Below, one piece after another: positions 32,441 through 43,799 of a DNA stretch of 64,000 nucleotides. Made by a program: the position numbers and the translations under genes. Numbering within the stretch: position 1 is the stretch's first letter; each line of letters begins with the position of its first letter. The notes beneath the pieces were generated by a model. It did not search any database and was not told the origin of the DNA. It saw only the letters and a program-made list of their open reading frames with translations. Origin of the DNA: Mantis religiosa (Eukaryota; Arthropoda; Insecta; Mantodea; Mantidae); the NCBI GenBank assembly GCA_030765055.1, contig CM060957.1, positions 197,653,835 through 197,717,834 of the forward strand. The letters are read 5' to 3'.

Positions 32441-32644
32441 CTATGTGACATCTTTCTCTTTTATATTCACTTGATCCGTCCTCTTATTTATGACGATGTC
32501 CTTATTGTACTTTGTGACCAATTCAGTTAAGAATTCTTTCTCCATCAATGAGAAATTTGTCCCACTGCTTCTCTTACAATTTTGTTCATCTGCCGTTTGT
32601 TCAGCTGTTTGCAGTACGTTCAGGAAATAAGACGACTCATCCAT
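32441..32644 (-). pseudogene. Myb/SANT-like DNA-binding domain fragment
   Basis: The minus frame from ATG 32644 reads KRSSGTNFSLMEKEFLTELV then TKYNKDIVINKRTDQVNIKE and KD. It matches the first part of the insect Myb/SANT-like domain ('KRxRGxNFSxxEKxLLxELVxKYKxIIExKKTDxxTxKxK', recall), used in PIF/Harbinger companion proteins and related host genes. A TAG interrupts at 32441 where the conserved W would stand (VT-stop-EK in place of 'W xKI'). Weaker similarity in other phases continues below it (LGSLKYRKSTSKA). A fragment or pseudogene. Confidence 0.5.
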
Positions 32645-33526
32645 AGCCTTGTATAGCTGTAATATTTACAAGTCTGAAAGCGTTAACACATGTTTTGTTA
32701 TTATTTTCACAAAACAGTTTGGTGAAAATCAAGACATTTAACAGCTTTGTTAGTGCTGTGGCCATTGTTAAGTTATATTTTTTAATGAGGATTTTAACAT
32801 CTCTTGGTGAAATTGGGGGTAAGTGTTTTATTCACACTTATAATTTAATTGTTTACTTTAAATTGTCAACTGCACATTTACTGTACACAATTCCTTTGTA
32901 TCTGAACTCTTACTTGTTCTTTTTGTTAATAATGTCTTCCTGCATCTGATACCTTTGTGTCCCAATTGACAAACCATAATTACCTTCACTGCTATTGCCA
33001 CATGCCCCATGTGATCACTCTTAAAATGAATAAGTCTTCTTGATACTAGACATTACAAAACTCAAACTGAATTTTCCAAATTTTTATAATAATGCATTTT
33101 TTTGAAATAACAATTGTGACATGGATATATGCATATTGTCGCAAATCCATAATTATGACTGGCGGTGTATGCGCAAAAAGCTTTTGGCACATAGCAGTAA
33201 CAGATAGATAGTACAGTGTGGAGATAAAAGGCTTGCCGACACATAAACTTGGACGTCTGGGACGTTCATGTTTTGTCTGGTGACATCTTACGGAACATTC
33301 AATTTCTTGTTTGTTACAGAACAGGCTACAATTATCAATGGAGGTACATATAAGAGATCGTGACCATCTAGCAGGAGTAGTCGTAAACAGAGTCGTAAAG
33401 AGAGTTGTAATTGAAACTGGTGTTTTGAAAGTAAGCTCTTTGTCTTGGTCAACGACCTTGGTAGATTATAACTGTGTATGTGACGTAATTCTGCTACTGT
33501 AAGGATTGACCAGAGTGGATTTTTAC
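32645..33526. other. No gene recognised
   Basis: Two frames of 60-84 codons (32695-32949 and 33311-33502) without family resemblance. The right end may belong to a diverged LTR whose terminus lies at 33527-33592. Confidence 0.35.
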
Positions 33527-33592
33527 GGAAATAAAGAACATTTTCAATTTCTGCAAACTGGTATTTTAATTCTATGAACCCACAAAGTCACA
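33527..33592 (+). repeat. Terminus of a diverged gypsy LTR
   Basis: ggaaataaagaacatttt and, after a variable middle, gaacccacaaagtcaca match the 3' end of the LTRs at 40551-40943 and 31504-31889. The rest of an LTR could not be traced upstream, so this is a fragment or a distant relative. Confidence 0.5.
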
Positions 33593-33614
33593 ATATTCAA
33601 GCTGAATTATTAAT

Positions 33615-34395
33615 GGTGCATCAACTTACAATACACCGCTCGCCTTTATAGTGACTCACAAGCACCAATTGCAGCTTTGAAAGGTACCAAATACATCAGT
33701 CCTATTGCAGCTGAAATAAGAAATCAATTAGTAAGTGGTTCTCACTGTCAGAGGGCATGTGGTGATTGTCAGAAATGAATGTGCAGATGAGCTGCAACTT
33801 CACATCTTCCAGACTTACACTCTATGCCCTATTTCTTATGTGAGGCAAACATTAAAGGAGATTATCATTAACGACTCAAATGAATACTGATTAAAAAGTG
33901 ATTGTGGTGCTTTGACTGAGGATTTATATTTCTCAACAGTTTCTGACAGACATAAATGTAAATTCGTTAATCCTAACTATGTTCTCTCTCAATTCTTAAC
34001 TGGACATAGCAAATTTTCAGCTTACTTATTTTGATTCAAAATCAAATCCACATCTGATTGTGTTTGTGGAAATCATCTTCCCTTACATTTTATTTGATTG
34101 CCCATTTTTCTGTTTTGGAAGATACAAAATTGAATTATTGCTTCAATCCTTAGCTTACACTTTCTTAAAACCTCTTACACATATTCTGATGAATAAAAAA
34201 CTTATCAAAATTTCATGGCTTTCTTAAACAAAATATTTCTTAAGCTAAATGATTCATTTAGATGTTTACTGTTTGTCAGCTTGATATTGAATTTTGTTAT
34301 GTTTTTGGAAATTGTATTATATTCATAAATTTGTATACTATATTGCTAATATAACTTTGGGTAAAATATGAATGAGAAATGGGATAATAAATAAA
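33615..34395 (+). pseudogene. LINE RNase H and C-terminal remnant
   Basis: Scattered frames give LYSDSQAPIAALKG (RNase H third motif, near 33650), GHVVIVRNECADELQ (the 'GHxGIxGNExADELA' block, near 33757), then YVLSQFLTGHSKFSAYLF and KSTSDCVCG (the C-terminal zinc region, near 33980-34070). The end near 34377 turns into an aataaataaa-type tail. The order matches an RNase H-bearing LINE ORF2; stops are frequent. A different subfamily from the chimera at 11-12.6 kb, judged by the LTGHSKFS wording. Confidence 0.65.
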
Positions 34396-34424
34396 AAATA
34401 AATAAAGTCACAATATTGTGCACA

Positions 34425-35010
34425 TGTTTTAAACAATATAATTGTAATTATAGTTTATGAGTTACCTGTTTTTCTAATACAACAGAATTGCCAGTGGCTC
34501 ATCCACTGTGAATGTCACTTACTTCAAGAGACTGTTCGTGATTGTCATTGTCTTCATTGTCCAAGTATTGCAAATTTATGATGATTGGTTCCAAATTCTC
34601 GTTGCATACTATTTCTTTCCAAATGTTGTCTTCTTGTAGTTCATCTGAATGTCACATGCAGTTTTCCCAGTCTTGTGTTACCTTGTCAGTTTCTTCAGGA
34701 ATAAGTCATTCATTGTCCGACATTTAAAAACATTATTTCTATTTGTAAAATCACTTGAGCCCACCTTATCTCAATTGGATTGTTTTGACAGTGCTAAGGG
34801 GAAGATGGCTTACTTTCTGTTTTATTGCAATTGCAACTTTATCCAGCTGATATACTTTTCCTGGTTATTAAATGGAAGAACAACTGAATAAAACTGCTTT
34901 GAACTCTCTTGAGTAAGTAGAGATTAAAACCATTCATTAGTAAACATATAATTTGACACATCACGTTCTGCCATGTAGCATTCTTACAGCCCAGCTGGAA
35001 GTGTACTCTT

Positions 35011-35081
<71 letters not shown>

Positions 35082-35520
35082 GATTATTCAAAGTAATTCT
35101 TTTATCACATTATGTCAAACGTTAATGTTTCAGGTCTGAGTAATTACAAATATACACACACATATGCTAACTGATAATGATGTTCATTACAGCACTTACG
35201 TCGCGATGAATTGTTATAATATATTGCTACTTCCTTTATTTGCAAGTATTAGGAAAACTATTTGAGCTAAAAATATAGTGTTTTTACGGTTATATTAAAC
35301 TAGTTACTCTCTAGCTTCCTCAGTTTCACATTTTGCAAAATCTTAGTGTTTGTCTAAGCACAAAAAGTAATTAGAGATGGATTCATTTGGTACTTATCAC
35401 ACACAGCTTATGGTAATTGCAATATGACAGCACCTCAGGACTTCAATTGGTTGCTCACCTAGTAGCGTTCAAGGACAAACTTCATCCCATTTGAAACACA
35501 TAATAGAACTGTCAGTTGAG
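34425..35520 (-). repeat. Left arm of a large imperfect inverted repeat
   Basis: Its reverse complement aligns with 36125-37145. Corresponding landmarks include tattaggaaaactatttga, ggttgctcacctagtagc, gcaatatg and tctgagtaat. In the outer part the minus strand encodes WKEIVCNENLEPIIINLQ and then YLDNEDNDN, closely like WKEIACNKTWEPIIIDLQ and YPDDEDNDN in the right arm. That resembles the C-terminus of pogo/Tigger-like (CENP-B-type) transposases, with a lower-confidence family call. A (CT)n run interrupts this arm only. Confidence 0.75.
35014..35080. repeat. (CT)n microsatellite
   Basis: A 67-base pure CT run within the left arm of the inverted repeat. The right arm has none at the matching place, so it expanded after the arms formed. 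Confidence 0.95.
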
Positions 35521-36124
35521 CCTTTATTTTAAATCACTTTCACTGTTTACACATACAGAGTGAACATGTCTCTTTTTATGGCATTGTCGTTTTTTATTTG
35601 TCTGCTGCATGCTCAAACTTTTGCTGTCACGCTTGCCAATTTTGACAACTTTCTTCAGACTTTTCACTGTTCTGGCTAGCCAACTCATTTTGCAACAACT
35701 GCAATACAGTCAACTCATAGACATTTAATACCCAAAGTTTGCTGTTGCACTCCCTTTTACAATCTTCTGGTCATGGAAACAAAGCTCTCAAACTGAAGGA
35801 ATGGAAAATTGTTGATTTTTAACATTCCAGATCTGCAAAAATGAAACAATGATTACATCAGCACAGAACAACAATGAGGTTTGATTTTGACAGCTAGTGG
35901 CTGTTGAGTGTTCCATGCTTTTGCTCCTTTCACGACTAGCAGCAACAACATTGGCATGGGCTAACTCACATTTAATTGCTTTACATAAAGTATTAACTGC
36001 CATCATGAAAATACTAACAATGTGTTTATATGTAAACTGTTTCTCGGATTAACTCCTGAAATAAATTGGCAGACATCAAAACTGACATAATGTGAAAACT
36101 ATTGGCATAGCAGGGATATCATAT
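35521..36124. other. Spacer of the large inverted repeat
   Basis: About 600 bases that do not pair with each other. A 72-codon minus frame (35788-36006) has no recognisable motif. Confidence 0.5.
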
Positions 36125-37145
36125 AAGTGTTAAGTATTTATTATATATTTCAAATGGGAAGGGGTTTGTCCTTGAGTGCTACTAGGTGAGCAACCAATCA
36201 GAGTCCTGCAGTGTTGACATATTGCATTCCTCCTAAGTGGTGTGTGACCAGCGGCAAACTAATCAATCTCTGTTAATACTATTTGCGCTAAGAAAAAATT
36301 TCAGATTTTGCCAAAACTGATCCATGAAGAAGGTGATTAATGTATTTAACCTAACTGTAAAAACCCAATGTACTTAGTTCAAATAGTTTTCCTAATACAA
36401 ACAAATAAAGTAGATACTATTATAATAATTCATTGTGACATGAGCACTGCAATGAATAGCATTATTGGTTGGCATGTATATTTGAAATTACTCAGAACTG
36501 GAATGTAAACAATTGACATGACGTGATAAAAGAAATGTGTACTTTGACTAAGCCAAGGTGCTTGTTAAATTCAATGAGAGGGAACAATACATTTCCTGCT
36601 AGTCTGGCAGAATGTGTTTGGTTACATCATATATTTGTTTATGAATGATTTGTAATCTCTATTTACCAAAGAGAGTTCAAAGCAGCATTATTCAGTTACT
36701 GTTCCATAAAAATATGCATCAGCTGGATCAATTAGACGCAATCCACCTTCCCCCATTACTACTACTACTATTAGAACAATCCAATAGAGTTAATGTGGCC
36801 TCACATTCTGTTGCAAACAGAAATAATGTTGCTAAACTGACTGATGTTGAAGGACTTATTCACAAAGAAATTGACAAGGAGCACGACAAGACTGGGAAAA
36901 CTGCGAGAGACATCAGATAAACTAGAAGGCAACTTTTGGAAAGAAATAGCATGCAACAAGACTTGGGAACCTATCATCATAGATTTGCAGTACCCAGATG
37001 ATGAAGACAATGATAATGTCAAATTGGCTCTTAACGTAAGTAACATTCACAGCTATACAGATGCACTGCTGGTATTTGCATTGGATTAGAAAAATAAGTA
37101 ATTCATAAACTATAATTAACTTTAAACTATATATTTATAACATTT
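36125..37145 (+). repeat. Right arm of a large imperfect inverted repeat
   Basis: Carries two overlapping frames, 36645-36920 and 36844-37089. The second includes KLEGNFWKEIACNKTWEPII and DLQYPDDEDNDN, followed by a perfect donor-like GTAAGT (37036-37041). The left arm keeps the same GTAAGT at the aligned place on its own strand. Similarity ends near 37145 in this arm and 34425 in the other. Confidence 0.75.
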
Positions 37146-37439
37146 GCCTAATATACGAATGCTTATGTTGCAATTGGGATTTCAACAACTGCATTATTAT
37201 AAAACATTGGAAAATTCAGTTTGCGTTCACTTACGTCTAGTGCCATGAACACTCACGCAAGTGTGTGAGAGAAAGGGAAATATAAACAGAGTGCAGATAA
37301 CAAGGTGGCAACAGTGAAGGCTCCAATGCATCTGATTTGCTACAAGTGAGAACTCTTACCATTTGAAACACATAATGGAAGCTTATATCTATAAATTGAT
37401 AAAACGGGGAACAACATAATCCGCCTCCACCTGGTTTTG
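37146..37439. other. No gene recognised
   Basis: Anonymous flank between the inverted repeat and a LINE. Confidence 0.4.
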
Positions 37440-40085
37440 CCTGGGTAATGCTAAATGGACTACAACACAGTCATGCTTCCTAATACAAAAGAAAAGTACT
37501 TCTCGGTGCTGTTTTGGAATGCCAAAGGAATGAACCAAAGTAAAAAGACCATGATAGAAAACATAAGAGACAATGACGCAGACGTTTTCATCATATCTGA
37601 AGCAAATATAGATCAACAAAAGGAAAATGTTATCAATTTTTCAAATATAACACAAGTATATTAGAAAAATATAGACTGATAGCTAGTGGTATACTTGTTG
37701 GCATCAAACAATGTATGAATGGACAGTTTGAAATTGTAAAAGAAATTAATGAGATGACACCTCTGAAATAATTAGAGTAACAGCCTGCAAACAAAATCAT
37801 AAATTCAAAATCGATGGAATTTACAGGCCACCAAATAACAACCACCTCTACCTAGACATAGTAAACAGTGAAAATAAGACAATTATAATTGGCGATCTCA
37901 ATGGACATTCTCCAAGATAATTACAGTGATAATAATAAAGTTGGCTTAATCATTGAAGAATTTGTCGATACCAACTAAATGAAAATACTGCACAGGCATG
38001 AAGACCCGAGAAACCTACATACACTATACAGGATAGTCAACTAATCCAGATATTGCGATCATATCAACTGATCCAGAATATAAAACAACAACCAAAGTAA
38101 TTGAAGACAGTGCTAGTGGACACAGAACCATAATAACAAAAACAAACCTGAATCAACAACTATCCAACACAAAAGGAAAAATAAAGTCTAAATGGATCTT
38201 CAAAAAGGCACATTGGGAAGAGAATAACATTACAACAAACAAATTCCTAAAGTAAATTAAACTAGAACAAAACGTAAATAAAGTAATGAAAGAACTAAAT
38301 GCTGCAATTCTAAAATCTGAAAAAAGTGTAATCCTAGAGAAAAATTCATAAATATAAACCTTTCTGAAATGAACAGCTAGCACAGCTCAAATCAAAGCGA
38401 GACAAAGCCAGAGAAAGAGCAGAAAGGTCAGAAAATAAAGCAGATGTTATAGAGTGGCAAAAAACAAATGCACAGTTAAAACAAGCTATAAAACTATCAA
38501 AAAAGTGCTCTGAAGAATTTATAAACAAATTACACTATAGAACAAATAGTACTAAAGTACACAACTACATTCAACAAATAAAAAGAGAAAAACAACAAAG
38601 TCAGCCATTAATTTTTGATAAAGAAATATATGAAAACACCCTTATAGCTGAAAAGAACATACTACAAAACTAGTATTACATTAAAAAATAAATACAAAAA
38701 GCAGAATAAATATCTCAAGAACAATAAACTTGACAATACATCCAACTTCCAAAATATCTTCAATGAGCCATTTACATTTCCGGAAATAAAACAAGACACT
38801 ATAAAATAAAGAGTCCAGGTCCTGATAATATACATCCGTAGCCACTCAAAAATCTAGGAGTGGAGCACTTCACAACCTACGAAAAATTTTCATTTACATT
38901 TGGACTACCAGAAATAATATATCAACATTGTGAAAAAAAGCAAAAATAATACCCATCAAGAAGAAAGGAAAACTGGCACAATCCACAGATAGCTACTGAC
39001 TGATATCATTCACTTCAAACATAGCAAAACTTCTAGAAAGAATGATAGCTACAAGACCGACATTTTACCCGGAAACACAAAACATAACAGTCTATGAACC
39101 ACCTGGGTTTCGGAATGATAACTCAGTAATACATCAGATTGTAAGACTTAAACAAGACATTAAACAAAATTTTAATAAAAACAAGACTTCCTAGCACTAT
39201 TTGTTGATTTCAAAGGTGCATTTGACACAAAATGGCGAGAAATGCTACTATACAAGATGAAAACATGGCACATCAGGTAACATGCTAAATTGGTTTCAAG
39301 CCTTCTTATCCCAAAGATGGTTTGCAGTGCAGTACAAAACTGCCACATCCAAATGGAAACAAACCCGAGTTGGATTACCCCAAGGGTCTGTTACAAGTGC
39401 TATTCTCTTTAATATATTTATAAACGACTTAGCAGATACACTGAAAAAATCGGATAACATACAAGTGGAAATGTATGCCGACGACCTAGTAATATGGAGC
39501 CCAGAAAAGAATATGAGTTCTGGGAAACATAAAAGTTACAAAAACAATGGAGAATGCACTTATAATATTAGAACAATATTGAGATAAACACAGAAAAACC
39601 CCAATATCAACTGTTCAAAATGCACCACAAAAAAACAGGCCACGCCGTGGCTCAGTGGTTAGACTTCTTGGCTGTCACCAAGGCGGCCCGGGTTCGATCC
39701 CAGGCGACCGCAAAGTGAGATTTGTGGTGGACAACACGGCACTGGGGCGGGTTTTCTCCGGGACCTCCGTTTTCCCCTGCCATATCATTCCACCGGTGCT
39801 CCATCTTCATCTCATGTATCATCAGTGTCATCGCCTGCGGTGCCGTAAGTAGTAAAAGCGGGCGTTAAACACTACGCATTTCATTTCAACACAAAATAGA
39901 AAATATATGTCTGCAAATCAATAACAAAAATTTACGAGAAGAATATACAACACATATCTAGGAATAGAACTATACCGGAAATTATCAATGAAAGATCAAG
40001 TAAACAATGTAACAAATAAGATCAACACAGTGAGCAACATCTTAAAATAGCTAGCAGGAAGAAATTGGGGTGGAAATATGCACCG
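37440..40085 (+). pseudogene. Decayed jockey-like LINE ORF2 (endonuclease + RT), split by a SINE
   Basis: Endonuclease: FSVLFWNAKGMNQSKKTMIE and ADVFIISEANI (37490-37620), then IIIGDLNGHSP (near 37890). Linker region 38160-38560 is lysine-rich and broken. RT: SPGPDNIHP (38815), then fragments, then the better frame 39282-39587 with WKQTRVGLPQGSVTSAILFN, INDLADTL and the catalytic MYADDLVIW. Sequence INTEKPQYQLFKMHHKK is interrupted by the SINE at 39639 and resumes after it (YLGIELYRKLSMKDQVNNV, near 39960). Numerous stops and shifts mark an old copy. The wording is that of the same general LINE group as the 11-12.6 kb fragment. Confidence 0.8.
39639..39889 (+). mobile_element. tRNA-derived SINE (family 2)
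   Basis: The tRNA-like head has an excellent box A TGGCTCAGTGG (39648-39658) and box B GGTTCGATCCC (39691-39701) at normal tRNA spacing. After it come a non-tRNA body with gggttttctccgggacctcc and the tail ending near cgcatttcatttcaa. It splits the LINE RT. Short A-rich flanks (cacaaaa on both sides) may be the remains of a target duplication, but they are not convincing. It has no 3' acceptor-stem pairing at the end of the head, so it is a SINE and not a tRNA gene. Confidence 0.85.
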
Positions 40086-40107
40086 CCTTAATAACACATA
40101 AAACACC

Positions 40108-40550
40108 CAACACACGACACCACGGGGATCACGCCAGCCAGCTTAATGTTCGGCCGAGAGTTACGCCTCCCCTTTGACCTGGCTTTTGGTAGCCCTCCGG
40201 GGGTGAAACAGCCAGCGACCGAGTATGTGGAGAACCTGGTGGAGCACCTCCACGACATGCACGAGATGGTTCGCCAGAACACCCAGAAGGCGAGCGACCG
40301 CATGAAAACCCAATACGACAGGCAAGCCAACAGCCAAGGGTTCCAGCAAAGTGACCTGGTCCCCGGACCAAGAGACACTGCCCGAAGCTTCAGCAGCCAT
40401 GGCAAGGACCGTACCGTGTGGTGAAGATGATTAACGACGTGGTCTACCGCATCCAGAAGGTGCCCTGAGGAAAGACGTTGGTGGTACACCTGGATCGCCT
40501 GGCCGCTACGATGGTGCTGTTCGGGAAGACCAGCCTTGAGGAGGGAGCAG
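40108..40550 (+). pseudogene. Integrase C-terminal fragment of a second gypsy family
   Basis: Begins abruptly with HDTTGITPASLMFGRELRLPF. The 40146-40424 frame continues ATEYVENLVEHLHDMHEMVR and ASDRMKTQYDRQAN, the usual post-catalytic helix region of gypsy integrases. A phase change then leads to VKMINDVVYRIQK, a TGA, and LVVHLDRLA, the terminal beta-rich domain. A purine-rich tract (gaggagggagcag) precedes the LTR. Composition is clearly GC-richer than the neighbouring LINE. A 5'-deleted element. Confidence 0.85.
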
Positions 40551-40943
40551 TGTTACGCAAGCGGCAAATTGGCGAATCCGATCAATAAATGAAGGCCGGT
40601 GTAGGGAGGGGAGACAGGAGGAGTAGCTGAGTCTTCGTTTCACCCTCCTCCTGCTGCCCGAAGGAGGGCGAAGCTTCGAGAATGTTTTCCCCATCCATAA
40701 AAGGAAACTCGAGGAACTTCGGGCCGGCGATCGATACAAGCGAGGCAACGGTCAGTTGTGCTGAGTGAGTGGTGGCGGGCGGTGTGTAAGGAGCGCTCAG
40801 GGTGTACGTGGAAAAACGAACTGGCTTTGTTTTATTTGTGTACATAACAAAATTGTAATTGTGACATTAGAATAAGGTAGAAATAAAGAACATTTTGAGT
40901 GGTGTAACTGAACTTTTTAATTTTACGAACTCACAAAGTCACA
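40551..40943 (+). repeat. 3' LTR of the second gypsy family
   Basis: A 393-bp LTR beginning TGTTACGCAAGCGG directly after the polypurine tract and ending ...CACAAAGTCACA. The polyadenylation signal is in gaaataaagaac. Related to the inverted solo LTR at 31504-31889 and to a terminus at 33527-33592. The 5' LTR of this copy is absent. Confidence 0.88.
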
Positions 40944-41070
40944 TTATTCTGTACTATTGCAGAGTATTACAGTCTTTTGTGCTTAAATAAAGAGTAAACT
41001 GAAGTCACTGATTCAAAGACAACAGTTGACCTAGCCACAAACCTGTAAACTCATATCCTGGTGAGCAGTT
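40944..41070 (+). repeat. Second copy of the acidic gene's terminal exon
   Basis: Directly right of the LTR, tgtactattgcag (acceptor-like) is followed by seven codons, SITVFCA, then TAA with an overlapping AATAAA. The reverse complement of 3704-3590 gives the same order: the same acceptor, NIIIFCT, TAA, then aaagagtaaactgaagtcac and ctgattcaaa. Similarity ends near 41070. The gypsy element sits right in front of the acceptor and separates it from any upstream exon. Confidence 0.65.
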
Positions 41071-43170
41071 TAACTCAGCAACAGCTTCTTTGTATTCTCA
41101 AAAATATCGGGCCTAGTGTAGTAAGGCAAATTGTTAAATATAATAGGATTAGAGTTTATAGCTGTGTTTTCTACTTACTGTAACAAATGGGTTTGTGTTT
41201 GTATCTCTCCACGCCAGAGAGAGGAGAGCAGACCACAGATAATAGTTGGAAGGAGGTTCAAAATGAAAGCAATGGATTCTGAAACCAGTCGCTAGATAAT
41301 ATAAAAACGTAAGTGACGAAATGTCAATAAACCAACTACAAAATTTTTCAGATTAGTTTTGTATTTATTCACAAAGTGTAAGAAGTTTTGTTGTTGGGCC
41401 TGTTTTTTGAGCCAAAAGATAGTAACCTTGTTTTCTTGAATGCTAATGTGATTGTAACTAAACCAAGTAAATGGCACCTATTACATTTTGTAAGGGAAAG
41501 TACGTGTTGGGCATTGTTAGGAAACCAACCACTTACACATACTTACCATTCTTCTTTGTTTGTGTAAATATTCCTTATTTTTAGTCTTAAAGCTACTTGA
41601 AACTAGATATGATTATGACAGTAACTTGTTCTACTTTGTGATATTCAGATCTATAGTTTTCAGCTGTTAAGTTATTTAAATATTACATTTGTTGCCAGAA
41701 TGTGTTATAGCTACTGCATAGCTTAGGCATTTCGAATTTGATGTAAATGCTAATGATGTAATCCAGCAATGTAGATTTTGGGTCTGTATTCCTTGATTTA
41801 ATTGATGACTTATCACTTGACTTTATGCCCTTATGTCTTTTGGACATCTTCAGAACAATTGAGTACTGGCTGCCAACAACTAGAACGGTGCATTCTTCTT
41901 CCATAATTGGAGAGAAAATGAACTTATGGATTAATGCCAACCACACTGAGAGAGTAGAGTTGGGAGTTTGTCTTCTGTCGTTTTGCCACTATCCACCAAA
42001 AAACGTTCACTGTAGAGTTCTCCTGTGTAGAAGTATTGCTATTGTAGCTGCAGATTCAAGGAGATGTATGTTGGCGAGCCATGGAGCTTAGGTCAGGTGA
42101 TATGAGCTGGCCAGAAAGTAAACACGACTGAGACACTGATCAGTAAACCACGTAGTGAAGAGTGGTGTGTTTGGATAGCAGTAAGATTTGAAGTGTCATT
42201 TGATCATAGTTATCAAGTGTTAATTTGTTTCAGGCGCTGAAGCCAAGTCTATGTGAACAACATTTTTGTATATTACATGTTATTCTACTTAGGTTAACTT
42301 TCGGCTTTGTTTTAGGAACATTAATCCTTCTGTAGTGTTGGACTAGAGTTAAGATCTATGTCAGGGTTGTATTTCATTGCCACATTTATTCTTTAGACTC
42401 ATTTTGGCAATAGCCTAAAATTCAAACAATATATCACTTCAGCAACTCTTGTACTACATATTTGACACATTCTGTATGTGAAAGAGACTCAGTACTGCCT
42501 ACCTGATTAGACCTGATCTAGAGGTTTACGTGGACAGTGGGTCAGTTACATGTGGCCCTTAAACTGCATGTAAGTGTATCATATTCATCATGACAGGACC
42601 TTGTACCCTGACCACTTGCATAGAGTACAGGAATGACGTCAGGCTGTTTTCCATCCTCATGATCACAACCAAATACAGTTGTTTGGGGAGGGGGAGGATA
42701 GTAGTAACTGCATGGCATAAAGCTGCTTTTCACTTCTTGTACCATACATGCCAACCCGACCACCAAGTGGAGAAATCATCTTGATGTACTTGAGGTGGAT
42801 ACTGCCCTTAGCAGTTTGATGTGCAATATGCTTTGTTCAACAAGCATTTCAGTTTTTATGTATGCCAATTTTTGGAAATCGTTCCAAAATGAATCAAGCT
42901 TGGAGATTCAGTGACCTTAATCCTCGAGACTTTTATTTATGGATCTACTTGAATGGTGCAGCCTGTAGTGAGTAACCTGCCACTTCTGTGGTATGGGGAT
43001 AGCGTGGTTCCGAATTTGAAAGTTGCTCATGTTAAGTTAGCCTTATCAGCTTCCTTTATAAGGTTTCCCCTTACAATGAATGAATTTAGAGTGACCGTTA
43101 CCTTGGCCAGCTTGCCGCATAGCATCATATAATTACCTAAGAAATTAAACTAAAAACAGTGAGGCAACAA
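41071..43170. other. No gene recognised, except a possible transposase scrap
   Basis: Anonymous DNA with several 60-90-codon frames that match nothing. At 42896-42965 the frame WRFSDLNPRDFYLWIYLNG resembles the 'WPPRSPDLTPxDFxLWGYLKG' block of IS630-type transposases and may be a small remnant. Nothing around it supports that further. Confidence 0.35.
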
Positions 43171-43173
43171 ATA

Positions 43174-43715
43174 CTACATACGTGTAATTATAACAAAACC
43201 TTCACTTATCTTTAAAGAAATTGATGGAAACTTCAAGAAATTATAAGACTGCAATATCATACACCATTGTTTATATTATCATTCACTTTCAATTTCGTTG
43301 TTGTCTACATAACAATCACTAGATGTACTACATACCTACCAGTACTAGCAAAATCAGAAAAGGAATCAAATTTAAAGAAAGAATATATTGTTGATATTTC
43401 AAAATTCATTACACGCTCCTTCTTAAAATAAATATTGTTTGCCAAACCATTAAAATTGTCGGACCATTTCATTGTTTTAGTAATGTAACTTCTTCATTTA
43501 TATCATGGTTAAATGATCAGAACTGATTTGCTGTGGCTGATTTCTCAGTATGTTTATTCCTAATATTTAGAAAAGGTTGTTTCATTCTGGTTTCGTTGAC
43601 CATGACGAAATTAAAAGTAATTAATAATGTATATGAAGGATTACAAAGTCACGATCTTATAATTTCTTTAAAGATAAGAGAAGTTTTTGTTATAAATAAT
43701 TATATTTGTATAGCA
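43174..43715. repeat. Inverted pair of short MITE-like repeats
   Basis: tataacaaaaccttcactta then tctttaaagaaatt (near 43189-43222) recurs inverted near 43660-43690. A related pair in hairpin form occurs at 49120-49210. This is consistent with a small non-autonomous DNA element. Boundaries are uncertain. Confidence 0.4.
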
Positions 43716-43799
43716 TCATATAGTTTGACTCTAGACTAGCTTGAAATGGACTCTGCTCCTTCATGTACAGTTATTTAAAGGTGGGTTGCAGAGTTTAAA

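Noticed and set aside
39639..39710. tRNA gene with good A and B boxes
   Set aside because: The head lacks a matching acceptor stem at its 3' side and is fused to a SINE body. It sits inside a LINE RT.
43100..43740. A tRNA- or snRNA-like hairpin gene
   Set aside because: The pairing is between dispersed repeat arms about 450 bases apart. No promoter boxes or conserved RNA core seen.
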